From Stenotrophomonas maltophilia R551-3 (GTDB taxonomy: Bacteria; Pseudomonadota; Gammaproteobacteria; Xanthomonadales; Xanthomonadaceae): a stretch of DNA of 64,000 nucleotides. The translations under genes were made by a program, and so were the position numbers. Position 1 is the stretch's first letter, and the number at the start of each line of letters is the position of its first letter. Below the pieces are notes generated by a model that saw only the letters and a program-made list of their open reading frames with translations, was not told the DNA's origin and searched no databases. Location: assembly GCF_000020665.1 (NCBI RefSeq), contig NC_011071.1, forward strand, positions 186,001-250,000, in the 5' to 3' direction. Shown here piece by piece: positions 17,656-26,899 of the stretch.

Positions 17656-18135
17656 CTACTGGCCGCCGGCAAACCCATGCTGCCGCCAGGCCTCGTACAT
17701 CACCACTGCAACGGTGTTGGAAAGATTGAGGCTGCGGTTGTCCGGCCGCATCGGCAGGCGCAGGCGGTGGCCATCCGGCAATGCATCGAGCACGTCCTGC
17801 GGCAGGCCGCGGCTTTCCGGGCCGAACAGGAACGCATCTCCGTCGTCGAAGGCCACGCTGTCATAGCGGACGCTGGCCCGGGTACTGAGTGCGAACAATC
17901 GTTTGGGTGCGATACGCGCCAGCGCCGTGTCCAGGTCAGGATGCACCTGCAGGCGTGAGTACTCGTGGTAGTCCAGGCCGGCGCGCTTGAGCTGCTTGTC
18001 TTCCAGTGCGAAGCCGAGTGGCTCGACCAGGTGCAGCTGCGCGCCGGTGTTGGCGCAGAGCCGGATCACATTGCCCGTGTTGGGCGGGATTTCCGGTTGG
18101 AACAGGATCACATGGAACTGGGGCGCGGCATTCAT
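17656..18135 (-). CDS. trmL: tRNA (cytidine/uridine-34-2'-O)-methyltransferase TrmL
   Basis: 159 residues, the length of TrmL. SPOUT-class knotted methyltransferase: 'FQPEIPPNTGNVIRLCANTGAQLHLVEPLGF' at the N-terminus, 'FLFGPESRGLP' and 'RLPMRPDNRSLNLSNTVAVVMYEAWRQ' at the C-terminal S-adenosylmethionine-binding knot. It methylates the ribose of the wobble base in tRNA-Leu isoacceptors. Start MNAAPQFHVILF chosen because the family begins there. Confidence 0.95.
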   Translation of the reverse strand: MNAAPQFHVILFQPEIPPNTGNVIRLCANTGAQLHLVEPLGFALEDKQLKRAGLDYHEYSRLQVHPDLDTALARIAPKRLFALSTRASVRYDSVAFDDGDAFLFGPESRGLPQDVLDALPDGHRLRLPMRPDNRSLNLSNTVAVVMYEAWRQHGFAGGQ

Positions 18136-18204
18136 CGGCGCAGTGTACCTGCGACGACCGCCGCCTTTACGGCGCACGCCCTGCACGGGGCAGGGCGGCA
18201 CCGG

Positions 18205-18681
18205 TTACGGGCGCAGCAGGACCTGGGCGGTTTCGGTGGCCAGGGCCTGCAGGTCGGCGGCGCTCGGGCGAACCTGCATTGCCGGCAGGTTGGTGATGAC
18301 CTGGTTGGCGACGCTGGTGGCAGCAGCAGCCAGGGTGGCGGCATAGCGCTGGGCTTCCTGCTCGGCGACCAGGGCGACACGCTGCTCCAGGCTCGGGCGA
18401 ACTTCCACCGAGGCCAGGGTGGTGATCGGCATCGCGGCAGCAACCGGGGTGGCGACGTAGCCGTTGCGCTCGGCCAGCTGGTCGCTGCTCGGGCGAACTT
18501 CCACCGTGGCCAGGGTCGGGATGCCGCTGGCCTGTTCCCAGGCCTGCTGGGCCAGCTGGTCGGCGGCCGGGCGAACCTGCACGGTGGACAGGGTCTTGAT
18601 GGATTCGGAGGCCTGCACCGACGAAACAACCGCGGTGCCGGCGATCAGGGCGATGGCGATGGCAATGGTCTTGGCGTTCAT
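18205..18681 (-). CDS. Secreted protein with four VRP repeats, unknown function
   Basis: 158 residues with a clear signal peptide (MNAKTIAIAIALIAGTAVVSSVQA). The mature part contains four copies of a short motif: TLSTVQVRPAADQL, TLATVEVRPSSDQL, TLASVEVRPSLEQ and NLPAMQVRPSAADL, spaced irregularly by 20-50 residues. Otherwise rich in Ala, Gln and Glu and probably helical. No family recognised. Not obviously in an operon: trmL lies downstream on the same strand 69 bases away. Confidence 0.75.
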   Translation of the reverse strand: MNAKTIAIAIALIAGTAVVSSVQASESIKTLSTVQVRPAADQLAQQAWEQASGIPTLATVEVRPSSDQLAERNGYVATPVAAAMPITTLASVEVRPSLEQRVALVAEQEAQRYAATLAAAATSVANQVITNLPAMQVRPSAADLQALATETAQVLLRP

Positions 18682-19096
18682 GACGGGGCCTGTTTGGTGT
18701 TGGTGAGCAGTGGTGTGGTAGTAAGGTAGTACACCGATTCTGGGCTTGCAAGGAAAATTTTCGCTTTCCTTCTTTTGTTCAGCCTTCAGTCAGCTTTCGT
18801 CTGAAGCCCTTCCTGGCGCAGGGAATACCAAGCAATCCCCGTGCCAACTTTTAATCATTGATTTGAAAGGGTTTTTGCCGGTCAGAAAGTGTCCGCTGGG
18901 CGGACACCTGTCCATTCGACGCGCTGCGGACACTGTCCGGACGATGGCTGCCGGTGCATGTGACCGCCCAGAACACGGCCGTGAGGGGCCGCGGATGGCG
19001 CACAGGGGCAAACACCCCCAGTGACTGGCGACCGATTCCTGCCGCTGCGTGCGCAGGCTAGGATCGGGGTTCACCTATGTGACCAAGGATCTGGAT
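18682..19096. other. Intergenic region, 415 bases
   Basis: Gap between the divergent VRP-repeat gene and the M16 peptidase gene. The left half is AT-rich for this genome and likely holds the promoter of the VRP-repeat gene. A 7-bp inverted repeat at 18889-18907 (GTGTCCG/CGGACAC) is followed by further CGGACA/TGTCCG half-sites near 18927-18940, a possible operator cluster. No credible small gene was seen. Confidence 0.5.
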
Positions 19097-21946
19097 ATGT
19101 CTCTCGCCCTTCGCCCGCGCGCTGCACTGCTGGCCGTCGCCCTCAGCACCGCCCTGGGCACGCTTGCGCCCACCTCCGCGCTTGCCGCCAAGCCGGCGGC
19201 ACCGGCCAAGGTCGATATCCCGTTTGAGCAGTTCACCCTGCCCAATGGCCTGCGCGTGATCGTGCATACCGATCGCAAGGCGCCGATCGTCGCGGTCAAC
19301 GTCTGGTACCACGTCGGCAGCAAGGACGAGCCGGCCGGCCGCACCGGCTTCGCGCACCTGTTCGAACATTTGATGTTCCAGAGCAGCGAAAACCACGACG
19401 GCGAGTACTTCGAGCCCTTCAAGCAGGTGGGTGCCACCGGCCAGAACGGCACCACCAACACCGACCGCACCAACTACTTCGAGAACGTGCCGACCACCGC
19501 GCTGGACATGGCGCTGTGGATGGAGTCGGACCGCATGGGCCACCTGGTCGGTGCGATCGACCAGGCCGCGCTGGACGAGCAGCGTGGCGTGGTGCAGAAC
19601 GAGAAGCGCCAGGGCGAGAACCAGCCCTATGGCCAGGCCTGGGATCAGCTCAACAAGGCGCTGTACCCGGTCGGCCACCCGTACCACCACGGTGTGATCG
19701 GTTCGATGAACGATCTCAACGCCGCTTCGCTGGACGACGTGAAGACCTGGTTCCGCACCTGGTACGGCCCGAACAACGCGGTGCTGGTGCTGGCCGGTGA
19801 CATCGACCTGGCCACCGCCAAGGAAAAGGCCGCCAGGTACTTCGGCAGCATCCCGGCCGGCCCGAGCATGGCGCAGCCGGCGGTGAACGTGGCCAAGCGC
19901 AGCGCCGATACCCGCGAGACGATGACCGACAAGGTGCCGCAGGCGCGCATCTACCGTGCCTGGAACGTGCCGCAGGTCGGCACCACCGACATCGATCAGC
20001 TGCAGCTGTTCGCCGAAGTGCTGGGCGGTGCCAAGTCCTCGCGCCTGAGCCAGCGCCTGCAGCACCAGGACAAGCTGGTGGACAGCATCGGCTCGGGCCT
20101 GTCGGCCTCGCAGCTGGGCTCCAACTTCGTGATCGTGGCGACCGTGAAGCAGGGCCAGGACCCGGCCAAGGTCGAGAAGATCATCGACGAGGAACTGGAT
20201 CGCCTGATCAAGCAGGGCCCGACCGCGGCCGAGCTGGAGCGCGCCAAGACCGGTGCCCGCGCCGGCTTCATCCGTGGCATCGAGCGCATTGGTGGCTTCG
20301 GCGGCAAGGCCGATGCGCTGGCCGAGTGCGCGGTGTTCACCGGCGACCCGGGCTGCTTCCGTACCTCGCTGGCCAACATCGACAAAGCCAGTGCCGCCGA
20401 CCTCAGCCGCCTGGGCGCACAGTGGCTGGACAAGGGCAGCCACACCCTGGTGATCGCACCGGGTGAGCGCGTGGCGCTGAAGGAAGATCCCAGCCAGGCA
20501 CCGAAGCCGTTCAACGTACCGGCGGTGGACCCGAAGTACAGCACCCTGCCCGAACAGGTGGACCGCAAGGCCGGTGTGCCGCAGACCCGCGAATTCCCGC
20601 AGCTGAAGTTCCCGGCGTTGCAGCGCGCCACGCTGAAGAATGGCACCCAGGTGATCCTGGCCGAACGCCATGAGATTCCGGTGGTGCAGTTCAGCTACCA
20701 GTTCCCGGGCGGCTTCAGCGCCGACCAGGGCCGCAAGCCGGGTACCGCCAACTTCACCATGAGCCTGATGACCGAAGGTGCCGGCAGGCTCGGCTCGCTG
20801 GCCTTCGCCGATGCTGCCGATGCGCTGGGCGCCAGCCTGGATGCCTCGGCCGGCCTGGACTCGATGAGCGTGGACCTGTCGGCACTGAAGGAAAACCTGG
20901 CACCGTCGCTGGCGCTGTACCGCGACCTGCTGCGTGAGCCGCGCTTCGAGCAGGGCGAGATCGACCGGGTCAAGGCGACCTGGATCGCCGGCATCCAGCA
21001 GGAGAAGGTCAACCCGGGTGCGGTGGCGATGCGCGTGCTGCCGCCGCTGCTGTACGGCAAGGGCCACCCGTATGCCATTCCGTTTACCGGCAGCGGTGAC
21101 GAGGCGGCGATCAATGGCCTGACCCGCGAAGACCTGGTCGACTTCCACCAGGATTGGCTGCGCCCGCAGAACGGCACCCTGATCGTGGTCGGTGACACCA
21201 CCCTGGCCGAGATCGTGCCGCTGCTGGACAAGCAGCTGGCCGACTGGAAGGCGACCGGCGAAGCGCCGCAGGTGAAGGCGGCCACGGATGTGGCGCTGCC
21301 GAAGGGCCCGCGCGTGTTCCTGATCGACCAGCCGGGTGCAGTGCAGGCCAATCTGTTCGCCGGCCAAGTGGTGCCGCCGTCCAGCGCCGCCAGCTCGACC
21401 CGCTTCGATATCGCCAACGGCGTGATCGGTGGCGACTTCACCTCGCGCCTGAACATGAACCTGCGCGAGGACAAGCACTGGTCATACGGTGCGCGCAGCA
21501 GTGCGAGCAACTCGGTGGGCCAGCGGCCGTGGATGGCCAGCGCACCGGTGCAGATCGACAAGACCGGCCCGGCGCTGGCGGAAATGCGCAAGGAAATCGC
21601 CGCGTTCGCCGATGGCAGCAAGCCGGCCACCGCCGGCGAGGTCAACCGCATCCGCAACATCCAGACCCTGAGCCTGCCTGGTGCCTACGAGACCGCCAGC
21701 GCGGTGGCCGCAAGCATCGGCTCGATCGTGCAGTTCAAGCGTCCGGATGACTACGTGCTGCGTCGCAAGGCCGAGATCGAGGCAATGACTCCGGCGCAGG
21801 TGCAGCAGGCCGCCGCCGAGATCAAGCCGCAGGCACTGACCTGGGTGGTGGTGGGTGACCTCAAGCAGACTGAAGCGGCGGTGCGTGCGCTGAATCTGGG
21901 TGAGGTGACGGTGATCGACGCCGAAGGCAACCCGGTCAAGAAATAA
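19097..21946 (+). CDS. M16 family zinc metallopeptidase, two-domain
   Basis: 949 residues with a signal peptide ending at about residue 33 (ALGTLAPTSALA). The first M16 unit has the inverted zinc site HLFEH (His87, Glu90, His91) in GFAHLFEHLMF, with the third ligand Glu in 'QRGVVQNEKRQ'. The second half (from about residue 500) repeats the fold ('TLKNGTQVILAERHEIPVVQFSYQFPGG') but lacks HxxEH, so it is the usual inactive partner. Members degrade or process peptides in the periplasm. It is a single-gene unit followed by a strong terminator. Confidence 0.94.
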   Translation: MSLALRPRAALLAVALSTALGTLAPTSALAAKPAAPAKVDIPFEQFTLPNGLRVIVHTDRKAPIVAVNVWYHVGSKDEPAGRTGFAHLFEHLMFQSSENHDGEYFEPFKQVGATGQNGTTNTDRTNYFENVPTTALDMALWMESDRMGHLVGAIDQAALDEQRGVVQNEKRQGENQPYGQAWDQLNKALYPVGHPYHHGVIGSMNDLNAASLDDVKTWFRTWYGPNNAVLVLAGDIDLATAKEKAARYFGSIPAGPSMAQPAVNVAKRSADTRETMTDKVPQARIYRAWNVPQVGTTDIDQLQLFAEVLGGAKSSRLSQRLQHQDKLVDSIGSGLSASQLGSNFVIVATVKQGQDPAKVEKIIDEELDRLIKQGPTAAELERAKTGARAGFIRGIERIGGFGGKADALAECAVFTGDPGCFRTSLANIDKASAADLSRLGAQWLDKGSHTLVIAPGERVALKEDPSQAPKPFNVPAVDPKYSTLPEQVDRKAGVPQTREFPQLKFPALQRATLKNGTQVILAERHEIPVVQFSYQFPGGFSADQGRKPGTANFTMSLMTEGAGRLGSLAFADAADALGASLDASAGLDSMSVDLSALKENLAPSLALYRDLLREPRFEQGEIDRVKATWIAGIQQEKVNPGAVAMRVLPPLLYGKGHPYAIPFTGSGDEAAINGLTREDLVDFHQDWLRPQNGTLIVVGDTTLAEIVPLLDKQLADWKATGEAPQVKAATDVALPKGPRVFLIDQPGAVQANLFAGQVVPPSSAASSTRFDIANGVIGGDFTSRLNMNLREDKHWSYGARSSASNSVGQRPWMASAPVQIDKTGPALAEMRKEIAAFADGSKPATAGEVNRIRNIQTLSLPGAYETASAVAASIGSIVQFKRPDDYVLRRKAEIEAMTPAQVQQAAAEIKPQALTWVVVGDLKQTEAAVRALNLGEVTVIDAEGNPVKK

Positions 21947-21953
21947 GGGATGC

Positions 21954-21977
21954 GCCTGCCCGCCTCGGCGGGCAGGC
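21954..21977. repeat. GC-rich hairpin after the M16 gene
   Basis: An inverted repeat GCCTGCCCGCC...GGCGGGCAGGC starting 8 bases after the stop. It stands next to the T-tailed terminator and may add transcript stability. Confidence 0.55.
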
Positions 21978-21984
21978 CTCCGGT

Positions 21985-22067
21985 GATAGCGCCGGGCCAT
22001 GCCCGGCGGTTTTTTTGGCGGCCAGCAATGCCGCGCTGTGCGCTCGCCGGGCATGGCCCGGCGCTAC
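21985..22067. repeat. SMAG-type inverted pair
   Basis: Two copies of the CGCCGGGC-CAT-GCCCGGCG palindrome in opposite orientation; the left copy starts GATAG and the right ends CTACC. A half-copy of the other palindrome family (GGGGATCTGACCCC) follows directly at 22070-22083. Confidence 0.75.
21988..22016 (+). terminator. Rho-independent terminator of the M16 gene
   Basis: Stem CGCCGGGC/GCCCGGCG with a 3-base loop, followed by seven Ts. The stem is the SMAG-type palindrome itself, so a repeat element appears to serve as the terminator. Confidence 0.85.
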
Positions 22068-22150
22068 CGGGGGATCTGACCCCACCCCCGGGCTACCCCC
22101 GATTCAGACGGTTCAGGCAGAATCCCCCCATACCCTTCCAGGATCTGCCC

Positions 22151-22468
22151 ATGCGCGTTCTGCTGCTTTCCTCCCTGCTGCTCACCGTTACCGCCTGTAC
22201 CTGGGTGCCGATCGAACCGGCGGGCAAGACGACCCGCGTGCTGCCGGCAGGCCCGGTTCCGGCCGGTTGCATCGCCAAGGGCGAGGTGGTGGTGACCGTG
22301 AAGAGCAAGGTTGGTTTCTACAACCGCAACCCGCTGCGCGTGCAGGAAGAGCTGGAAACCCTGGCCCGCAACGAGGCTCCGAGCGCCGGTGCCAATGCCG
22401 TGCAGGCCGCTGCCGCACCGGCCGATGGCAGCCAGCGCTTTGCCGCATTCCAGTGCCCGCCGCGCTGA
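22151..22468 (+). CDS. Small DUF4156-like lipoprotein
   Basis: 105 residues. Lipobox LLLTVTAC with cleavage before Cys16. The mature part 'VLPAGPVPAGCIAKGEVVVTVKSKVGFYNRNPLRVQEELETLARNEAPSAGANAV' matches the pattern of DUF4156 outer-membrane lipoproteins, which end with a conserved Cys as here (FQCPPR). Function unknown. Preceded by repeats and followed by oleA after 103 bases. Confidence 0.85.
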   Translation: MRVLLLSSLLLTVTACTWVPIEPAGKTTRVLPAGPVPAGCIAKGEVVVTVKSKVGFYNRNPLRVQEELETLARNEAPSAGANAVQAAAAPADGSQRFAAFQCPPR

Positions 22469-22571
22469 ATGCTTCACCATACGGCCAAGCCTGAATTCGT
22501 AAAGATGCGGTGAAGGCCCCGGGAGTTATAGAATAGCGCCCCCTTTTGCCTGAGCCTTGGCGCTAACCTCG

Positions 22572-23588
22572 ATGCTCTTCAAGAATGTCTCGATCGCCGG
22601 CCTGGCACACGTTGATGCGCCGCATACGCTGACGACCAAGGAAATCAACGAGCGGCTGCAGCCGACGCTCGATCGCCTTGGTATCCGCACCGACGTGCTC
22701 GGCGATATCGCCGGCATCCATGCCCGCCGCCTGTGGGACAACGGCGTGCTGGCCTCCGACGCCGCCACCATGGCCGGCCGCAAGGCGCTGGAAGACGCAG
22801 GCATCAATGCGACGCAGGTCGGCCTGCTGGTCAACACCTCGGTCAGCCGCGACTACCTGGAGCCGTCCACCGCGTCGATCGTCTCCGGCAACCTCGGCGT
22901 CAGCGACGAGTGCATGACCTTCGACGTCGCCAATGCCTGCCTGGCCTTCATCAACGGCATGGATATCGCGGCGCGCATGATCGAGCGCGGCGATATCGAC
23001 TACGCGCTGGTGGTGGACGGCGAGACCGCCAACCTGGTGTACGAGAAGACCCTGGAGCGGATGACCGCGCCGGACGTCACCGCCGACGACTTCCGCAACG
23101 AACTGGCGGCGCTGACCACCGGTTCGGGTGCCGCTGCCATGGTCATGGCGCGCTCGGAGCTGGTGCCGGACGCCCCGCGCTACAAGGGCGGCGTGACCCG
23201 CTCGGCCACCGAGTGGAACCAGCTGTGCCTGGGCAACCTGGACCGCATGGTCACCGACACCCGCCTGCTGCTGATCGAAGGCATCAAGCTGGCGCAGAAG
23301 ACCTTCACTGCCGCCAAGATCGCACTCGGCTGGGCCGTGGAAGAGCTGGACCAGTTCGTGATCCACCAGGTCAGCCAGCCGCACACCGCTGCGTTCATCA
23401 AGAACTTCGGCATCGACCCGAAGAAGGTCATGACCATCTTCGGCGAGCACGGCAACATCGGCCCGGCCTCGGTGCCGATCGTGCTGAGCAAGCTCAAGCA
23501 GCTGGGCAAGCTGAAGAAGGGCGATCGCATCGCGCTTCTGGGCATCGGCTCGGGCCTGAACTGCTCGATGGCTGAAGTGGTCTGGTAA
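22572..23588 (+). CDS. oleA: OleA, thiolase-fold long-chain acyl-CoA condensing enzyme
   Basis: 338 residues. Joins two long-chain fatty acyl-CoAs head to head to give a beta-keto acid, the first step of bacterial long-chain olefin synthesis. It starts MLFKNVSIAGLAH, as in Xanthomonas OleA. Key residues are visible: Glu97 in YLEPS (the channel base), Cys123 in DVANACLAFING (nucleophile), His in FVIHQVSQ and Asn in GEHGNIGP. Compared with FabH, the DVANACLAF context and the second-channel Glu are specific to OleA. An upstream in-frame TTG is less likely. First gene of oleABCD. Confidence 0.96.
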   Translation: MLFKNVSIAGLAHVDAPHTLTTKEINERLQPTLDRLGIRTDVLGDIAGIHARRLWDNGVLASDAATMAGRKALEDAGINATQVGLLVNTSVSRDYLEPSTASIVSGNLGVSDECMTFDVANACLAFINGMDIAARMIERGDIDYALVVDGETANLVYEKTLERMTAPDVTADDFRNELAALTTGSGAAAMVMARSELVPDAPRYKGGVTRSATEWNQLCLGNLDRMVTDTRLLLIEGIKLAQKTFTAAKIALGWAVEELDQFVIHQVSQPHTAAFIKNFGIDPKKVMTIFGEHGNIGPASVPIVLSKLKQLGKLKKGDRIALLGIGSGLNCSMAEVVW

Positions 23589-23664
23589 AAAAGTCACCGC
23601 TGACCTGCTGCGCGATTGCCTCGCCAATCGCTCGCGACGGACAGCGATGATCTTCCAAGTGTCC

Positions 23665-23687
23665 AAGGGCCGGTTCTACCGGCCCTT
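23665..23687 (+). terminator. Hairpin between oleA and oleB
   Basis: A 10-bp perfect stem (AAGGGCCGGT and complement) with a TCT loop, followed by TCT. It sits 77 bases after the oleA stop and 17 before oleB. It could partly terminate oleA transcripts, so OleA may be made in excess over OleB. Confidence 0.55.
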
Positions 23688-23704
23688 TCTACAGGTGCGA
23701 TCCG

Positions 23705-24595
23705 ATGTCCCAGCTTCCCGGTTACCCCGCCCACCCGCAGCGCTTCGAGGTCCGCCCCGGCCTGTCGATGAACTATCTCGACGAAGGCCCGCGCGACGGC
23801 GAGGTGGTGGTGATGGTGCACGGCAACCCGTCGTGGAGCTATTACTGGCGCACGCTGGTGGCCGGCCTGTCGGACACGTACCGCTGCATCGTGCCGGACC
23901 ACATCGGCATGGGCCTGTCGGACAAGCCCGATGACAGCCGCTACGAGTACACGCTGCAGTCGCGCGTGGACGATCTCGACGCGCTGCTGAAGCACCTGGG
24001 CATCACCGGTCCGGTGACCCTGGCCGTGCATGACTGGGGCGGCATGATCGGTTTCGGCTGGGCGCTGTCGCACCACGACCAGGTGAAGCGCCTGGTGGTG
24101 CTCAACACCGCTGCGTTCCCGATGCCGGCGGCGAAGAAGATGCCGTGGCAGATCGCGCTGGGCCGCCACTGGAAGATCGGCGAGTGGATCATCCGCACAT
24201 TCAACGCCTTCTCGTCCGGTGCCTCGTGGCTGGGCGTGGAGCGGAAGATGCCGGCCGACGTGCGCCGCGCGTACGTGTCGCCGTACAACAGCTACGCCAA
24301 CCGCATCAGCACCATCCGCTTCATGCAGGACATTCCGCTGTCGCCGGCCGACAAGGCCTGGTCGCTGCTGGAGCGTGCCGGCAAGGCGCTGCCGTCGTTC
24401 GCCGACCGCCCGGCCTTCCTCGGCTGGGGCCTGCGCGACTTCGTGTTCGACCATCACTTCCTGAAGGGCTTCCAGGCCGCGCTGCCGCAGGCCCAGGTGC
24501 ATGCCTTCGAGGACGCCGGGCATTACGTGCTGGAAGACAGGCACGAAGTGCTAGTGCCGGAAATCCGCGCGTTCCTGGACAAGAACCCGATCTGA
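23705..24595 (+). CDS. oleB: OleB, alpha/beta-hydrolase beta-lactone decarboxylase
   Basis: 296 residues with the haloalkane-dehalogenase-like fold. HGNPSWSYYWR forms the oxyanion region, Asp110 in VHDWGGMIG is the nucleophile, and His in EDAGHYV near the C-terminus completes the site. OleB removes CO2 from the cis-beta-lactone made by OleC to give the cis-olefin. It is often misnamed haloalkane dehalogenase; its place between oleA and oleC settles the call. It has no obvious membrane segment. Confidence 0.95.
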   Translation: MSQLPGYPAHPQRFEVRPGLSMNYLDEGPRDGEVVVMVHGNPSWSYYWRTLVAGLSDTYRCIVPDHIGMGLSDKPDDSRYEYTLQSRVDDLDALLKHLGITGPVTLAVHDWGGMIGFGWALSHHDQVKRLVVLNTAAFPMPAAKKMPWQIALGRHWKIGEWIIRTFNAFSSGASWLGVERKMPADVRRAYVSPYNSYANRISTIRFMQDIPLSPADKAWSLLERAGKALPSFADRPAFLGWGLRDFVFDHHFLKGFQAALPQAQVHAFEDAGHYVLEDRHEVLVPEIRAFLDKNPI

Positions 24596-24600
24596 GAGGT

Positions 24601-24708
24601 GTGCCGACCAACGGTCGGCACCCACCGGAAGAGGAAATGGGTAGGTGCCGACCGTTGGTCGGCACACCCGAAGGGTTCATGAGGTTGCCGGCCAGCGGCC
24701 GGCACTAT
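24601..24708. repeat. Three SMAG-type palindromes after oleB
   Basis: An inverted pair of GTGCCGACC-AACGG-TCGGCAC type at 24601-24624 and 24641-24666, then a single GTTGCCGGCCAGCGGCCGGCACTA at 24685-24708. They occupy the whole space between the convergent oleB and the cysteine-cluster gene. Confidence 0.8.
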
Positions 24709-24710
24709 CA

Positions 24711-25136
24711 CTACGCCGCGATCGGCGCCTGCGGTGACGGGCTGTTGCCGTTGTCGTCCGGGTGGTCGTCGTCGTTGCCCGCTTCGTCGCGCCAGCGCCA
24801 GTCGGCCAGGGTCAACGGATCCAGGCCATAGGCGATGCGCGCCTTGTCGCACTGCGGGCTGGCCTTGCCGTACTCCCACGATGCATCCACTTCGCGGCAC
24901 ACGCTGGGCCGGTTGGGGTGGATGGTGCAGCGTGAATACACGCCGATCTGCGCATCCAGCGCCACGCAGCGCACCGGCTTGGAGTGGGTGCCGCGCATGC
25001 ACAGGCGATGCGGATCGAGCACCTCGGTCAGCTGGTGGGGGACGCCGCCGGGCGTGACCTCGTCCGATTCCATCCAGTGGAAGGCCACGCGGTATTGAGT
25101 GCAGCAGGCGCCGCAGGTCATGCAGGGATGTTGCAT
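24711..25136 (-). CDS. YkgJ-family cysteine-cluster protein
   Basis: 141 residues. The N-terminal CMTCGACC motif plus later Cys residues (LCMRGTHSKPVRCVAL, RCTIHPNRPSVCREV) define the CxxCxxCC / UPF0153 (YkgJ) family, thought to bind zinc or an iron-sulfur cluster. The C-terminus is acidic and low complexity (NDDDHPDDNGNSPSP). It lies on the opposite strand inside the ole cluster, its start 104 bases from that of oleC, so the two share a divergent promoter region. Function unknown; the location could be chance or could link it to the ole pathway. Confidence 0.88.
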   Translation of the reverse strand: MQHPCMTCGACCTQYRVAFHWMESDEVTPGGVPHQLTEVLDPHRLCMRGTHSKPVRCVALDAQIGVYSRCTIHPNRPSVCREVDASWEYGKASPQCDKARIAYGLDPLTLADWRWRDEAGNDDDHPDDNGNSPSPQAPIAA

Positions 25137-25240
25137 GGGCAAGCCGCCTCGGGCGGCAGTCGGAATCAGGAACGAGGGTGCGGATTTTCCACGAAGTGGG
25201 CCGCCGCGCAAGAAATTCCGTAAGCGGCGACAATGAACGG

Positions 25241-26899
25241 ATGAACCGACCCTGCAATATTGCGGCCCGTTTGCCTGAACTGGCGCGTGAACGGCCCGAC
25301 CAGATCGCCATCCGCTGCCCGGGCCGCCGTGGTGCCGGCAACGGCATGGCCGCCTACGACGTGACCCTGGATTACCGCCAGCTGGACGCCCGCAGCGACG
25401 CCATGGCGGCTGGCCTGGCCGGCTACGGGATCGGCCGCGGGGTGCGCACGGTGGTGATGGTGCGGCCGTCGCCGGAGTTCTTCCTGTTGATGTTTGCCCT
25501 GTTCAAACTGGGCGCGGTGCCGGTGCTGGTCGACCCGGGCATCGACAAGCGCGCGCTGAAGCAGTGCCTGGACGAGGCGCAGCCGGAAGCCTTCATCGGC
25601 ATTCCGCTGGCCCATGTGGCGCGGCTGGTGCTGCGCTGGGCACCGTCGGCAACCCGTCTGGTCACCGTCGGTCGGCGCCTGGGCTGGGGCGGAACCACTC
25701 TGGCCGCGCTGGAACGCGCTGGCGCCAACGGGGGGCCGATGCTGGCCGCTACCGATGGCGAGGACATGGCCGCGATCCTGTTCACCAGCGGCTCGACCGG
25801 CGTGCCCAAGGGCGTGGTTTACCGCCACCGCCACTTTGTCGGCCAGATCCAGCTGCTGGGCAGCGCCTTCGGCATGGAAGCGGGCGGCGTGGACCTGCCG
25901 ACCTTCCCGCCGTTTGCCTTGTTCGACCCGGCGCTGGGCCTGACCTCGGTGATTCCGGACATGGACCCGACCCGGCCGGCGCAGGCCGACCCTGCGCGGC
26001 TGCATGACGCGATCCAGCGCTTCGGGGTGACCCAGCTGTTCGGCTCGCCGGCGCTGATGCGGGTGTTGGCCCGCCACGGCCGGCCCCTGCCAACGGTGAC
26101 CCGGGTGACCTCGGCCGGTGCGCCGGTGCCGCCGGATGTGGTCGCTACCATCCGCAGTCTGCTGCCCGCCGATGCGCAGTTCTGGACCCCGTATGGCGCC
26201 ACCGAATGCTTGCCGGTGGCGGTGGTGGAGGGCCGCGAGCTGGAGCGCACCCGTGCTGCTACCGAGGCCGGCGCCGGTACCTGCGTGGGCAGCGTGGTCG
26301 AGCCGAACGAGGTGCGCATCATCGCCATCGATGACGCACCGCTGCCGGACTGGTCGCAGGCGCGTGTGCTGTTCACCGGCGAGGTGGGCGAGATCACCGT
26401 GGCCGGACCGACCGCCACCGACAGCTACTTCAACCGCCCGCAGGCCACCGCGGCGGCGAAGATCAGCGAGACCTTGGCTGATGGCAGCGTGCGCGTCGTG
26501 CATCGCATGGGCGACGTCGGCTACTTCGATGCGCAGGGTCGTCTGTGGTTCTGCGGGCGCAAGACCCATCGGGTGGAAACCGCGCATGGGCCGCTGTACA
26601 CCGAGCAGGTCGAGCCGGTGTTCAATACCGTGCCCGGGGTTGCGCGCACGGCGCTGGTCGGTGTTGGTCCGGCCGGTGCGCAGGTGCCGGTGCTGTGCGT
26701 GGAGCTGCAACGTGGTCAGTCAGACAGCCCGGCGCTGCAGGAAGCGCTGCGTGCGCACGCAGCAGCCCGCGCGCCAGAAGCCGGCCTGCAGCACTTCCTG
26801 GTGCATCCGGCGTTCCCCGTTGATATCCGTCACAACGCCAAGATCGGCCGCGAGAAGCTCGCCGTCTGGGCCAGCACCGAACTGGAGAAGCGCGCATGA
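25241..26899 (+). CDS. oleC: OleC, AMP-forming beta-lactone synthetase
   Basis: 552 residues of the ANL (acyl-CoA synthetase-like) superfamily. The P-loop-like AMP-binding motif [13 protein letters not shown], '[14 protein letters not shown]' and the late '[14 protein letters not shown]' with the C-terminal Lys are visible. OleC adenylates the beta-hydroxy acid and closes it to a beta-lactone without CoA. The start [15 protein letters not shown] follows a short promoter region. Its stop overlaps the oleD start (ATGA), so they are translationally coupled. Confidence 0.95.
   Translation: MNRPCNIAARLPELARERPDQIAIRCPGRRGAGNGMAAYDVTLDYRQLDARSDAMAAGLAGYGIGRGVRTVVMVRPSPEFFLLMFALFKLGAVPVLVDPGIDKRALKQCLDEAQPEAFIGIPLAHVARLVLRWAPSATRLVTVGRRLGWGGTTLAALERAGANGGPMLAATDGEDMAAILFTSGSTGVPKGVVYRHRHFVGQIQLLGSAFGMEAGGVDLPTFPPFALFDPALGLTSVIPDMDPTRPAQADPARLHDAIQRFGVTQLFGSPALMRVLARHGRPLPTVTRVTSAGAPVPPDVVATIRSLLPADAQFWTPYGATECLPVAVVEGRELERTRAATEAGAGTCVGSVVEPNEVRIIAIDDAPLPDWSQARVLFTGEVGEITVAGPTATDSYFNRPQATAAAKISETLADGSVRVVHRMGDVGYFDAQGRLWFCGRKTHRVETAHGPLYTEQVEPVFNTVPGVARTALVGVGPAGAQVPVLCVELQRGQSDSPALQEALRAHAAARAPEAGLQHFLVHPAFPVDIRHNAKIGREKLAVWASTELEKRA

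Noticed and set aside
19058-21478. 806-codon open frame on the minus strand
   Set aside because: Mirror of the M16 peptidase gene. The HLFEH zinc motif and signal peptide are on the plus strand.
23705-24595. Haloalkane dehalogenase
   Set aside because: Fold and catalytic Asp agree, but the place between oleA and oleC identifies it as OleB, a beta-lactone decarboxylase.
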